A stretch of 64,000 nt of DNA from Chamaelirium japonicum (lineage: Eukaryota; Streptophyta; Magnoliopsida; Liliales; Melanthiaceae), in contig OX393554.1 of the NCBI GenBank assembly GCA_947650365.1, positions 36,117,137-36,181,136 on the forward strand. Direction: 5' to 3'. Made by a program: the position numbers and the translations under genes. The notes under the pieces are model-generated. The model searched no databases. It worked only from the letters and a program-made list of their open reading frames with translations, and had not been told where the DNA came from. Below, one piece after another: positions 42,801 through 55,341 of the stretch (position 1 is its first letter; the number at the start of each line of letters is the position of its first letter).

Positions 42801-45689
42801 TGCCAAGAATCGATAGACTCGTCGATGCCACTGCTGGCCACGAGCTATTGTCTTTCATGGATGGGTATTCTGGATACAATCAAATTCCACTTCATACAAA
42901 CGATCAAGAGAAGACTTGCTTCGTGACTAGCCGAGGTCTCTACTGCTACAACGTAATGCCATTCGGCCTCAAAAATGCTGGTTCCACCTATCAACGGTTA
43001 GTCACAATAATGTTCGAAGATCAGATCGGCCGCAACGTCGAAGTCTATGTCGATGATCTCCTCACCAAGAGTTCCATTCGGAGCAAGCATCTTTCTGATC
43101 TGGCAGAAACCTTTCAAGTTCTTCGAAAATATCGTATGAAGCTCAATCCAGCCAAGTGCACTTTCGGAGTTCAATCTGGTAAATTCCTGGGTCATCTTGT
43201 GACCAGGAGGGGTATTGAAGCCAATCCTGATCAAATTCGAGCTATCCTCGACATGCCATCACCTACCAATCGAAAGGAAGTGCAGCGCCTCACTGGAAGA
43301 CTTGCTGCCCTCAATCGGTTCATCTCAAAGTCTTCTGACAAATGTAAACCTCTCTTCGACAAACTACGAAGGCGGATACTTCAGGGTGGAGTCCAATTTG
43401 TGAAGAAGCATTTCAAAGCATCAAGAAATATCTGGTGCAAGCTCCTATCTTGACGGCTCCACTTCCACAAGAAGACTTATGGCTCTATCTCGCCGTAACC
43501 AATCAAGCAATCAGTGCAGTCTTAGTCAGTAGAAGAGAAGGCTTCGAGCATCTAGTCTATTACATCAGTCACACTCTTCTCCCGGCTGAAACTCGCTATT
43601 CAAAAACTGAGAAAGTCATCCTAGCCTTACTCACTGCATCGCGTCGCCTTCAACCATACTTCGTCTCTCACCAGATCACTGTCATTTCAGAACATTCGCT
43701 CAAAGATATCATTGACAAAGCTGGTCGAGCTGGTCGAATGACCAAATGGGTGATTGAAATGAGTTCCCTGGGGATTCAGTTCGAATCTCGCACTTCTATC
43801 AAAGGTCAAGCTATTGCTGATTTTCTAGCCGATTTTCCAGTTGAAGACCCCATCACTTGGGAAGAAGATGTCGATATGCGCTTGGAAGATGAGGACAATA
43901 CTCCGATCAACCTTGCAACAAAAATTGATCCAAATCTCGAAGCTATTGCTGCAACTCCTCCATGGAAACTTTATACTGATGGAGCTTCAAGTTCGATCGG
44001 TTCGGGAACTGGGATAGTCTTGGTGTCCCCCGAACTTGATCATCTCCAGAAAGCCACTCTCCTCGGATTCACTGCCACCAACAACGAAGCCGAATACGAA
44101 GCACTCATTTCTGGACTCGAGATGGTGAAATCCCTGGGGGTAGATCGAATTATCGTTTACAGTGACTCCCAATTGATCATAAGGCAAATCAATGGAGAGT
44201 ACACAGCTCGTGAAGAAAGAAGCAACTCTACTTGGCCTTAGTACGACTTCTTCAGCAAAGTGCTGAATTCATTCAAATCCCCAGAGCAGAGAACCGAGAA
44301 GCAGATGCCTTAGCCAATGCTGCCTCCGTCCTTGGAGACTCACTCGGAGGAAGACAAATACAGATAGATTATCAAGAAATGCCCAAGACCACCCCCGATC
44401 AACAGGTCCTTACTACTACAAAAGAATCTGGGGGTGGAGATCAGCTTGAAGACTGGAGACGATCAATCTTTGATTTCTTCAAGCATGATAAAATGCCGCA
44501 AGATCCAAATCAAGCCCGAAGACTTCAAAGGAAGCTCCCATGCTACATTCTGCAAGGTGAAGATTTATATTTCAAATCTCACAACGGGATGTTGCTTAAG
44601 TGCCTTGGTCCCGAGCAAGCACTGGCAATCCTAATTGATATCCACTCTGGAACTTATGGGAATCATTCGGGAAGAAGATCTCTTGAAGCCAAGACGAAAC
44701 TACAAGGGTACTACTGGCCAACAATGGCAAGGGATGCTCAACAAGTTGTTCAAAGATGTGAGCCATGCCAAAGACACGCTCGAGCTATTCATCTCCCTGC
44801 AGATGAGCTTCATCAACTATCAAGTCCCTGGCCATTCCATCAATGGGGGTTAGATTTCTTGGGTCCTTTCCCTCCAACTCCAAGCAAGAAGAAGTATCTA
44901 CTGCTGGCCACGGATTATTTCACCAAATGGGTTGAAGCTGTGCCCCTCTTCCGAGAGACTGACGATGAAGTGATCAAATTCATTCGGCGCAACATCTTCT
45001 CAAGGTTTGGTACACCTCAAACTCTTGTTGCTGACAATGGAGCTCAGTTTGACTCCGACAAGTTTCGAGAGTTCTGTCTCAACAACGGTATCAAGCTATT
45101 CTATTCAACTCCAAGATATCCTCAATGCAATGGCCAAGCTGAAGCCTCAAATAGAGCCATACTTGGTATACTCAAGAAGAAACTCAACGACAAGAAAGGA
45201 TTGTGGGAGCAAGTCCTACCTGAAGTTCTTTGGGGGTATCGCACAACTCCGAGAAGATCAACAGGGTTCTCACCCTTTCGTCTAACATATGGATCGGAAG
45301 CAGTACTCCCAACAGAAAATATATCAAGTACTTTGAAGACCAAAGCAGTTGAAGAAGGAATCAATGAAGAACTTCGGATCAATGATCTAGACTTCTCCGA
45401 AGAATTACGAGATCAAGCATCACTTCGTGTGGCCAAGTACCAACAGAAGATCAAAAGAGCCTACGACAAGAAAATCTACAAGAGACAGTTCTCAGTGGGC
45501 AGCCTAGTTCTCAGAGCAGTTTTCTACAACACCAAAGAGCACAGCAGTGGGAAGCTTGCTCCCAACTGGGAAGGTCCATATATCGTTGAATCAGTAGGAG
45601 GCAAAGGTTCTTACAGACTGGTCACACCAGAAGGAGATAGATTGCCTCGAGCTTGGAATTCCAGACACCTCAAGATGTTCTACCCATGA
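39851..45689 (+). pseudogene. gag-pol of the inner gypsy element, broken
   Basis: Gag begins at ATG 39851; its core (PKFNCVRGDPTLHILAFKQA onward) crosses a TGA at 40817-40819. The protease has LIDTGSSIDIMF (about 41890). The reverse transcriptase has VCIDFTNLNKACPKDPFPMP and VYVDDLLTKS (about 43045), and RNase H follows from about 43445. A second RNase H has LYTDGASSSIGSGTG (about 43973) and YSDSQLIIRQINGEY. The integrase has an HHCC zinc finger (about 44640-44780) and LDFLGPF, VADNGAQFDS and GQAEASNR. It ends at 45687-45689. In-frame stops also lie at 42161-42163, 42317-42319 and 42428-42430, and the frame changes near 43390 and 44215. The catalytic residues of each domain are still visible. 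Confidence 0.93.
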
Positions 45690-45794
45690 TGTAAATTCTG
45701 TGATGAATAAAATTCTCTTTCAGATGTTCAAATGTGCAAGTGTTCAGCTTTTCAATTCAAGTTCTAAAGCAGCTTCAAATTCAAGTTACCAGGT

Positions 45795-46190
45795 CTTTTA
45801 ACAAGTTTGGGTGTTAGAGTTGTGACTCAACCCCTTACTAGCAAATGTTAAAAACTGACCATATTCAAGTTACCAAGTCTTTTAACAAGTTTGGGTGTTA
45901 GAGTTGCGACTCAACCCCTTACTAGCAAATGTTAAACTGACCTTCAAGTTTCAATGTTCAATTTCAATCAATTTCGATATCGTCTAACAAGTTTGGGTGC
46001 TTGAGTTGCGACTCAACCCCTCACATTCAAGTGTTACACGAATTCAAGTTTCAATTTTCAAGTTGCAATAAGTTTGGGTGCTTGAGTTGCGACTCAACCC
46101 CTTACATACAAGTGTTGCATGGATTCAAATTCAAATTTCAAGTTAAACAAGTTTGGGTAATCAAGTTGCGACTCGATCCCTTACATTCAA
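45795..46190 (+). repeat. five spaced repeats with a palindromic core after pol
   Basis: AACAAGTTTGGGTGTTAGAG-like units recur at about 45798, 45890, 45985, 46070 and 46147. Each continues into GAGTTGCGACTC, a palindrome, then AACCCCTTAC. The units are 79-95 bp apart and lie between the integrase stop and the 3' end of the antisense ORF. An AATAAA at 45706 could terminate the gag-pol transcript. Confidence 0.88.
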
Positions 46191-46370
46191 AAGATTGTAT
46201 CTATGCTAACGCTATCCAGAACATAAGATTCAAAGACATTCAACTCAAGAGACATCCAATTTTTAAACACCAAAGAGATTTCTATTATTATCAAAAATGT
46301 GACAAGTACAGGAGCGAGCTATTACATATCAAGAGTTTACAAGCACAACAACTGAAAGGAAGAAAAAGTC

Positions 46371-49128
46371 TCAAGGCTTGGCCACACTCTGCGCACGCGA
46401 CTTCTCCCCCTCAGATCCAGCACGAGCTTTGCTCGCCGCTGATGCCTTGGAGGATCGGACACTGGCAACATGGACCCTGAGTGCTTCTGCTGCCTTTTCA
46501 GCTGTTTCCCTGTAGCTCTGGCACTCGCTCCGCATATGCTCCAGCTCCTTCTTATGATTCTCTGCTGAAGCAGCAAGTTGAGCCTCCAGCTCCTTTATTC
46601 GAGCAGCACGATCGAAGTCCAAGTTCTCGATCCTGAAGAATCGTTTCTTCAGATCTTCAAGCTCGTGACCCCGGGCCTCGTATCCATTCTGCCAGCCCTT
46701 GCTCTCCAACTTTTCCTTGCGAAGGGCCTCGGTCTTGGCCTTCAATGCCTCCTTCTTTGAGGATAGAGCCTCCCTCAGCTTATCCCTCTCCTCGCTTACG
46801 ACCTCCAGTGCGGCAGCTAAGCGGGAGACTTCAGCTGAAGCTTCTTTTGCTCCCGCCTTCATGGAGAGCTTGGTCGCGACATTCAAAACTGCTGAATTCT
46901 GCAAAAAGAACAAAAGAGTTAGAATTATTCTGAAGATGCAATTCAGATAATCGGTCGAGCAGATGCACTTACCACCAGTTCGAGCCTGTCGAAAGCTTCA
47001 TCCAGAGTAGCCCCTGGAAGATTGCAGAGTTTCCGGATCACGGATGTGGGGTGGTTGATGTCAACATCACCCAAACTCTTTATCTTCGGGGTCGAGCCAA
47101 CAGGCGCACCTGTAATCAACACGAAAGGTCAAAGTGTTAGATTATTTCCAATCTTCAGAGGCAAGAAAATCAAGGCAAGTTAGTACAATTACCTGAGGCT
47201 TCAACCCTTGGCTCCTTACCCTTTCGGCGATCGGAACCACCCTGAGGGGTCGTTTTCTCCTGAGTAGGGGCCGGCGTTGGCTGAGGTTGAGTAGCTCCAT
47301 CGCCCACGCGACTTTCCCTCTCCAAATGGATAGGGGAGGGAGCATCCCGGGGAGGTGAGACTCTTTCTTCCTGTGGCCCGCCTGGCTGGACGAGTCCCGC
47401 CACCATAGCAGCCACCTCCTCAGCCAGAGACCGAGAGGGGGGTGGGGGTTGTTCAACTTCGATACCCCCGCTCGTGGTTGCTCCTTCGAGGCGGGGTACT
47501 TCAGGTGGAATTTGATCGAGGGGTGTGGGGTTGCTTCCAACCCCACCACTCCTCGACAACTTAATTTTGAAGCGCAGCGGCTTCTTCAACTCATCAAATT
47601 TATAGGTGGGAACCGCCTTTGGTCCATCACCTTCTATATCGAGGACTTCTTCCATTTGACGGGCTTTAACCTCGTCAATGGGAATAGGAATTGAATCTTC
47701 ACCTGTTGCACCACCAGTGGGGGTGGGAGGAATTTCTTCCTCACCACCCCCATTCTCACCATCTCCACCAGAGGGGGTGGAAGACAGATCATCCTCGCCG
47801 CCCCCTTCCTCGTCCTCGTCATTACCACTGTTGTCGTGGCTGACATTTTCAGTCTCTTCATCTTCCTCGACGCTCCCCTTTTTCTCCTTTTCTTCTTCAT
47901 CTTCAATTTTCTTCCCTTGGCCTTCATCTTCCTTTTGCTTGATGAGGGTCTTTCTTCTCTTCTTCACTGGGCCTCTTTGGATCACCAGTTTCTCCTCCAC
48001 AGTGGGCAATCGGCGCCTTGCAGTATAGATTTTCTTCTCGGCCCGAATCTTCCGGATAATCTTGCCCGAATGAGGGTCTTCCTCATAGTCAGAGTATAGG
48101 ACTTCATTGTCCTCGTATCTATCCTTTGATCGGTGGAGGAGATTGGCCTTGCCATATCTCACGGGGCAGTTGGAGAACTGCTTCCACGACCTGGTTCCAC
48201 AGGTCAACTCCAGAAATAAGTTATCGATTGCTCCAGCCCTCTCGGAGGTCCAGGCAAAGATGCCTCCCTCGCAGTACATCTTCACTGCGTCATGCACTTC
48301 GCCTCGGGGGGTATCAGGCACTGAGACGGGTGTCCATGCGCCGGTAACAGAGATGGGCCAATCAGTGTATAATTTGTCCGAAGGGACTGTATCAGTTAAT
48401 GGGCGCAGCGGAGATACACCTGTCAAACTGTAGAACGGACTATCCTTCCTCCAAGACCATCGATAGTGGAAGAAAAAATATCCAAGCTCGATCCGAGCGT
48501 CTTCACCTTCCGGGATGCTGGAGTAGCACGCCTTCAAGTCCTCTTGAAAATCCGACTCCACGCGGCAGAATGCGTAGATAATTCGCCAGGCGTTTCCAGT
48601 GACCTGCCCCGGGCAAAGGCCAGAAGTGTTCAGTAATCTTGCCGCAAAGGGTGGCAACGGTAGACGCAGACCGCAGTTGAGTTGGCCGATGGTTACGATG
48701 GTTCCCATGACCTTCTCATTGCTAGCAAAGCTGGTGAAGACGGTCTTCTTATCGATGCCGAATGCAGTCTGAATGCTGGGGAGCGAAGGTTGCACCCTCC
48801 CTTCGGTGAAGAAAGAGAGCAATGTCTGCCACTTCTTCCTCTTTTGATCTGTGAACTCGCCACCAGTATTGTATACATACTCAGTTTCCTCTGACAGAGA
48901 CATGAGCGGGCCCAGAACGAACTGTACTTTAGGGATATGCTCTGGCCTCGATGGCGCTGAAGCAAACCCTACTCCTTGGTGTCTTTTTCCCAGCTGCCCC
49001 AGTTCGGCAAGCACAGCCTTGCCCTTGCCGCGACCACCCTTCGGAGAGGATGGAACCTCAACAATCTCTTTCCCTTTCCTCTTCGAAGGGACCCCGCTTG
49101 ACTTCTTTGAGCTTCCAAAAGATGCCAT
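46371..49128 (-). CDS. antisense ORF of the inner Tat/Retand element, three exons, intact
   Basis: The exons are 49128-47193, 47109-46973 and 46898-46371 (1936, 137 and 528 nt). They join in frame as 866 codons plus stop, with GT-AG introns (GTAATT...TTACAG and GTAAGT...TTGCAG). Residues 150-190 (NCGLRLPLPPFAARLL, then TSGLCPGQ and NAWRIIYAF) form the conserved segment shared with the outer ORF. They resemble the Pfam 'putative gypsy type transposon' domain (PF04195). Residues around 400-560 are highly charged (Lys- and Glu-rich), then Pro-rich; the last exon is a coiled coil of heptads. The N-terminal stretch SKRKGKEIVEVPSSPKGGRG looks like a nuclear localisation signal. The ATG at 49128 is chosen because a TATA box lies about 95 bp upstream; the frame is open to 49488. 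No biochemical function is known for this family. Confidence 0.85.
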
Positions 49129-49220
49129 CTGATCGATCGAGTAAAAGCAGAAATCGGGAGCAAAAGCGTCTGGACTTCGAAAAATTTTGGAAGCGTGAGG
49201 CAAAAATGACAGCCAGTGAA

Positions 49221-49232
49221 ACTTATATACCA
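49221..49232 (-). promoter_or_regulatory. TATA box of the inner antisense ORF
   Basis: The minus strand reads TTGGTATATAAGTTT about 95 bp before the ATG at 49128, the same spacing as in the outer antisense ORF. Confidence 0.65.
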
Positions 49233-49564
49233 AGGGTGAAACAGGTACGCAAATCAAGGAGACACGTGTCTTCACCATATCAAATCGCGTGTTTTTGTAG
49301 GAACACGTGGCATCCATCCACAGCTTGCACAAAATCAGGCGAACCGTCGGACCAGACGAAACGTCGGACCACCGGTCCACGTGAACCAAACGGTCCAAGC
49401 AAGCCACCGGTCTGAGTAAACCGGACCACCGGTCAAAAGCCTTATTCAAACCAACCAAAGATTCAAAACAGGAAGGATCAAGCCCCATCGATGTTCAAAA
49501 CTCTGCCAGAAGATCAGAACAGAACAACTGTAAAACCCTCTCTGAGGGCAGGTTCAAAACTTTC

Positions 49565-51706
49565 ATTCGATCGGTCAAATTTCTACTGGATCAGGCAAAA
49601 AACCAAGGTTTTTTGCCGATCACTCGAACCTTGACCGGATAATTTTTTACCGATCGGACAAACTTGTCCGATCGGCAAAAATCATTCGATCGGTCAAAAT
49701 TCTACTGGATCTGGCAAAAAACCAAGGTTTTTTGCCGATCAATCGAACCTTGACCGGATAATTTTTTACCGATCGGACAAAATTATCCGATCGGCAAAAA
49801 TCATTCGATCGGTCAAATTTCTACTGGATCTGGCAAAAAACCAAGGTTTTTTGCCGATCACTCGAACCTTGACCGGATAATTTTTTACCGATCGGATAAA
49901 CTTGTCCGATCGGCAAAAATCATTCGATCGGTCAAATTTCTACTGGATCTGGCAAAAAACCAAGGTTTTTTGCCGATCACTCGAACCTTGACCGGATAAT
50001 TTTTTACCGATCGGATAAACTTGTCCGATCGGCAAAAAACATTCGATCGGTCAAATTTCTACTGGATCTGGCAAAAAACCAAGGTTTTTTGCCGATCACT
50101 CGAACCTTGACCGGATAATTTTTTACCGATCGGACAAACTTGTCCGATCGGCAAAAATCATTCGATCGGTCAAATTTCTACTGGATCTGGCAAAAAACCA
50201 AGGTTTTTTGCCGATCACTCAAACCTTGACCGGATAATTTTTTACTGATCGGACAAACTTGTCCGATCGGCAAAAATCATTCGATCGGTCAAATTTCTAC
50301 TGGATCTGGCAAAAAACCAAGGTTTTTTGCCGATCACTCGAACCTTGACCGGATAATTTTTTACCGATCGGACAAACTTGTCCGATCGGCAAAAATCATT
50401 CGATCGGTCAAATTTCTACTGGATCTGGCAAAAAACTAAGGTTTTTTATCGATCACTCGAACCTTGACCGGATAATTTTTTACCGATCGGACAAACTTGT
50501 CCGATCGGCAAAAATCATTCGATCGGTCAAATTTCTACTGGATCTGGCAAAAAACCAAGGTTTTTTGCCGATCACTCGAACCTTGACCGGATAATTTTTT
50601 ACCGATCGGACAAACTTGTCCGATCGGCAAAAATCATTCGATCGGTCAAATTTCTACTGGATCTGGCAAAAAACCGAGGTTTTTTGCCGATCACTCGAAC
50701 CTTGACCGGATAATTTTTTACCGATCGGACAAACTTGTCCGATCGGAAAAATTATTCGATCGATCAAATTTCTACTGGATCTGGCAAAAAACCAAGGTTT
50801 TTTGCCGATCACTCGAACCTTGACCGGATAATTTTTTACCGATCGGACAAACTTGTCCGATCGGCAAAAATCATTCGATCGATCAAATTTCTACTGGATC
50901 TGGCAAAAAACCAAGGTTTTTTGCCGATCACTCGAACCTTGACCGGATAATTTTTTACCGATCGGACAAACTTGTCCGATCGGTAAAAATCATTCGATCG
51001 GTCAAATTTCTACTGGATCTGGCAAAAAACCAAGGTTTTTTGCCGATCACTCGAACCTTGATCGGATAATTTTTTACCGATCGGACAAACTTGTCCGATC
51101 GGCAAAAATCATTCGATCGGTCAAATTTCTACTGGATCTGGCAAAAAACCAAGGCTTTTTGCCGATCACTCGAACCTTGACCGGATAATTTTTTACCGAT
51201 CGGACAAACTTGTCCGATCGGCAAAAATCATTCGATCGGTCAAATTTCTACTGGATCTGGCAAAAAACCAAGGTTTTTTGCCGATCACTCGAACCTTGAC
51301 CGGATAATTTTTTACCGATCGGACAAACTTGTCCGATCGGCAAAAATCATTCGATCGATCAAATTTCTACTGGATCTGGCAAAAAACCAAGGCTTTTTGC
51401 CGATCACTCGAACCTTGACCGGATAATTTTTTACCGATCGGACAAACTTGTCCGATCGGCAAAAATCATTCGATCGGTCAAATTTCTACTGGATCTGGCA
51501 AAAAACCAAGGCTTTTTGCCGATCACTCGAACCTTGACCGGATAATTTTTTACCGATCGGACAAACTTGTCCGATCGGCAAAAATCATTCGATCGGTCAA
51601 ATTTCTACTGGATCTGGCAAAAAACCAAGGTTTTTTGCCGATCACTCGAACCTTGACCGGATAATTTTTTTTCGATCGGACAAACTTGTTCGATCGGCAA
51701 AAATCA
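49565..51706. repeat. 119-bp tandem array, about 18 copies
   Basis: Units beginning ATTCGATCGGTCAAATTTCT start at 49565, 49684, 49803, 49922, 50041, 50160 and onward at 119-bp steps, with very few substitutions between units. Each contains ACCGATCGGACAAACTTGTC followed by CGATCGGC, and TGGCAAAAAACCAAGGTTTT followed by TTGCC, so a unit can form two hairpins. The array lies between the antisense ORF promoter and the 3' LTR. Confidence 0.97.
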
Positions 51707-52020
51707 TTCGATCGGTCAAATTTCCTACTGGATCGGTCAAAAAACCATGTTTTTTGACCGATCACCCTATTCTTGACCGGTTGAATTTTGACCGATCGGT
51801 CAAAATTTGACCGATCGGTCAAATATGACCGATCGGTCAAAAATTAACCGATCGGTCAAATTTCAACCGATCGGTCAAATTTCCTACTGGATCGGTCAAA
51901 AAACCATGTTTTTTGACCGATCACCCGATTCTTGACCGGTTGAATTTTGACCGATCGGTTAAAATTTGACCGATCGGTCAAATTTGACCGATCGGTCAAA
52001 ATTGACCGATCAATCAAAAT
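51707..52020. repeat. diverged repeats with the palindrome TTGACCGATCGGTCAA
   Basis: Two diverged larger units (TTCCTACTGGATCGGTCAAA onward) are followed by runs of TTTGACCGATCGGTCAAA at 16-19-bp steps. They seem to be the ancestral or edge form of the 119-bp unit. Confidence 0.9.
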
Positions 52021-52135
52021 TAACCGGTCCGCCCCTTTTTTACGCTAACACTCGACAAAGCTTCTCTGCGTGTGTGACAGGGGGTCGTTAGCTTTGCACC
52101 ACGAATCCAAGCCAACCAAGGTGGCCTCTTAGCTA

Positions 52136-52151
52136 ACTTGGAGGGGGTAAC
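52136..52151 (+). promoter_or_regulatory. polypurine tract of the inner gypsy element
   Basis: ACTTGGAGGGGGTAAC lies directly before the 3' LTR. Confidence 0.82.
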
Positions 52152-52971
52152 TGTGGGTGCAAATTTTGGTAGGAAATCTGCAGCAGCGGGACCCACCGGC
52201 CCTGCCTGGTGGGCCCCCCGAGTACTACAGCGGGACCCACCGGCCCTGCCTGGTGGGCCCCCGAATACCACAGCGGGACCCACCGGCCCTGCCTGGTGGG
52301 CCCCCCGAGTACTACAGCGGGACCCACCGGCCCTGCCTGGTGGGCCCCCGAATACAGCAGCGGGACCCACCGGCCCTGCCTGGTGGGCCCCCGAGTACCA
52401 CAGCAGGACCCACCGGCCCTGCCCGGTGGGCCCATGAAGGCTTCCGAGGGACCCACCAGCCCTGCCTAGTGGGCCCCTAAGACGACAGCGGAGCCCACCA
52501 GCCTTACCTGGAGGATCCCCAGATACGACAGCAGAAAACCGCCATTTACCACCAGAGAATCCTATAAATAGCAGAGCCTTCGAATGTAAAAGGATCGAAT
52601 CTCAGATCGAATTCTCGGTTCTAAAAAACCAGAGCTCTGGGATTTCCAACTTCCCATCTTCCACCTCTCTTTGATCTTCTTTTTCTCTCGAAGAGATCAG
52701 AGTTTTCAGTGATACTCGGCCTGTCGAGATCACTTCAACATAAGTGTTAGTGAATTCGGGTTGCTCCCTATAGCACGGAGACGTAGGCTTCGGCTGAACT
52801 CCGAGATCACATCTCTTGTGTCAAACTCTCTCTCTGATTGCCTCTCTGTTTACATATCGAAAGAGGTAACTTCAACTCCAATTGACAGATCGATCAACGA
52901 TCTTCAACTCGAACCTTCAATTGACTGGTGCTGCGAGAGTCTTCGGGTCGGCACGAAGATTTTCCCCCACA
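52152..52971 (+). repeat. 3' LTR of the inner gypsy element
   Basis: The 820-bp repeat is almost identical to 38875-39695 (four substitutions and one 1-bp indel by eye). It is followed by the target duplication GATAT. Confidence 0.96.
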
Positions 52972-52976
52972 GATAT

Positions 52977-53193
52977 TGACTCCAACTCGGAGTCCTCCAG
53001 CTTGGAGTCGGAGGCCAAGGGGGTCAGGGCGGACCCTCCAAGCCCGCCAGCAGCCGGAGCTCGCCCGGGGGAGGTGCCAGCCTCCACTCTACCCAGCGTG
53101 CCCCCTGCTACTGAAGCTCCGGGGGGTCCCAGCGCGGGCTCCTCTGCGGAGGAGGGGAGGGCGCCATACTACGTGCGGCAGCTGCTGGGCCGC
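52977..53193 (+). pseudogene. middle part of the split outer antisense ORF
   Basis: It continues the frame of 37193-38874 with DSNSESSSLESEAKG, then a Pro/Ala-rich linker and YYVRQLLG, up to the GCCGC target duplication of Copia no. 4. It is flanked on both sides by LTRs. Confidence 0.85.
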
Positions 53194-55327
53194 TGTTGGA
53201 ATCTAATCCGGGTCAGAGGCTCGCAGCGGAAACGATTTGGCGGTCGAAAGACCGTTCATGGTGCACGTTACACGATTTAAACTTTCATTGAAACTAATCT
53301 ACATATGTGTGCATGTGTATGCACGAGAATCGAAAACCCCTAACGGCAATCTAGCGTAATGATTAACTTAGCATGGATGCAAATCATAATGCCCGCTAGA
53401 TCTACATGTTAGATTACACATACCTTTCGTACGGATCTTTTAACCGCAGAGAATTGTCTTCTTTGTCGATGGAGACGGAAGATCGTTCGCGAAGATGCCG
53501 ACGGTACGAATGGAGATGTTGCCTTCTTGTTCACCCGATCTCACACGATGCACGGAACGTCGCTCTCGGATCTCTGAGTGCCTCCGAAGAACGACCCTTC
53601 TCCTTTTTCAGAACTCCACGCGAGGAAGACGAAGTAGCAAGCGGGAAACGGAGAGAGATTAGGGAGAGAACTAGAGAGATTAGAGAGAGGAGGGGGTTCG
53701 GATTTTGCATCCTATGGGGCCGGCGCCCCATAGGTCCCTTTATAGGGCCGACCAAACCCCTTGGATAGGGATCCAAGGGGATAATGACCCCCTCTCATTA
53801 TCTCTCCATTATCTCCTTTTTATCTCTCCGCGTATTTATCCGTTTTCCCACTTTTTAGGGCTCGATCTTAACCGTTTTATCGCCCTGTCCCTATATATAT
53901 GGCTGGCCCTATAGATGAGGGATTCTTATCCCTACATCATAGGGCTGGCCCTAGCAAGGTGTCACACCAGTGAGGTCGGCCAACAGTGAGGTCCGGCAGA
54001 GTGAGGTTTTTACCAAAACGCCCCGACACCTCATTTTGACCATTTCTAGCGTGCGATGCCTAGCGGCCATTACTTAAGTGATCTTTACTAGTTACCTACT
54101 ATTAACTGAGGCCACCGGAGGGTGCCTCTCGCAAAGTCAACTAGTCAACTCGCAACATACCCCGGTGCATCGCACCTATGCAGCGAAGTTCACTTATGGC
54201 TAGGGATTACTACATACGACTCTGCACTAGTCTCGGGCTCAACCCTTAGTACTCGTATGTAGTTACGCATCTACCGTGCTCTAGTGCCATGCACACACGG
54301 AGCGTATACTTCTTTCTTCCTCATGCTTATGGTGTTCCGAGGAGACGATTCAAGAACCGTACATAATGTTGATAAGGTGGAACCATCAGGGACCGGGGTT
54401 CATGGCTTCCAACTCAAGCTCGATCGACACACTACCCGAGTGTACCATCGATCCTCTGAGCTCGAGTTAACCTGCGTAGCCACCCAGAGTGCGACGCAGG
54501 CTGCACTCCAATTCACCCAGACTTACTATGTTCTCCATCATACCCCTGCTCTCCGCTTAGTAGTGGTAAACCTGATGTCCCTCCACTTGTAGCCATGATT
54601 CACTTCGAGCGGTGAAGACTACCGTCAGACTCGAATGATCATATGACTTGGTTCCTTCCAGGTTGACCTATACATCGTACCTCTGATTACCCCGTCGAGT
54701 AACCGAACCCGATCAACAGTCAAACTGATGACCACCAGGCCTGGGTTTGGTACAGTATAAGTCACACCAAGGAACGCACCTCCCATCAGGGGTGTGGATG
54801 GCCTGCAGGAGTGACACGCTAATGCAACGCCAGCCGGGTAACCCAGTACACCGTGGTTTTGGATCACTGCATATGGACCCTCACACATTGGTGCGCCAAA
54901 GCATCACGCAACTGGTTAGTCCATCAGTCGTGGTTCCTCAGGGTTTAGGACCGTTTTACCCTAAGCAGAAACACGGCTTAGTGTACCAGTGTCTGCTCAC
55001 TGATCTGTATATCGTGTTAGTTCCGTTCAGCCACAGACACTGTGCCTGGTGATGACCATGGTGAAGACATCCCATGAACTGTCATCGCCAACAGCTTACC
55101 ATGATGAGGCGACCAACCTGATCATAGCTGCGAACATATTTAGGTTATACGGGACCAATCCACTTAGTCTTCAACTCAGTGAACTACCATATAACCATGG
55201 CTCTCTGTTCTCTAAAGAACACGTAACTATGTTACGCACCTATATGCATCTCATTTAATAATAACTATCAATCTTTATTAGACCATAACATAAAGTTTTA
55301 CAAGCTTAGAACACATCAATCCTAACA
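53194..55327 (-). repeat. 3' LTR of Copia no. 4
   Basis: The 2134-bp repeat runs from TGTTGGAATC to ATCCTAACA and includes a hairpin at 53711-53734 (CCTATGGGGC and GCCCCATAGG arms). The small ORFs in it are duplicated in the other LTR and match no known gene. Confidence 0.95.
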
Positions 55328-55341
55328 ATCTCCTACTTGGT

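Larger units (their letters stand above)
38875..52971 (+). mobile_element. Ty3/gypsy element of Tat/Retand type, 14.1 kb, nested
   Basis: The LTRs are 821 bp and 820 bp, differing at four bases and one 1-bp indel, with a perfect GATAT duplication (38870-38874 and 52972-52976). The order is LTR, PBS, gag, protease, reverse transcriptase, RNase H, a second RNase H, integrase, a repeat-bearing spacer, an antisense spliced ORF, a 119-bp tandem array, a purine tract and LTR. A second RNase H, an antisense ORF after pol and a repeat-rich 3' region are known for the plant Tat lineage (Retand/Ogre group). It splits the outer antisense ORF. Confidence 0.95.

Noticed and set aside
49565..51706. CRISPR-like array
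   Set aside because: Regular 119-bp spacing comes from whole-unit tandem repeats without unique spacers, in a plant retrotransposon.
54284..55258. Small ORFs (about 70-102 codons), duplicated at 62144-63118
   Set aside because: They are within the LTRs of Copia no. 4 and have no recognisable product.
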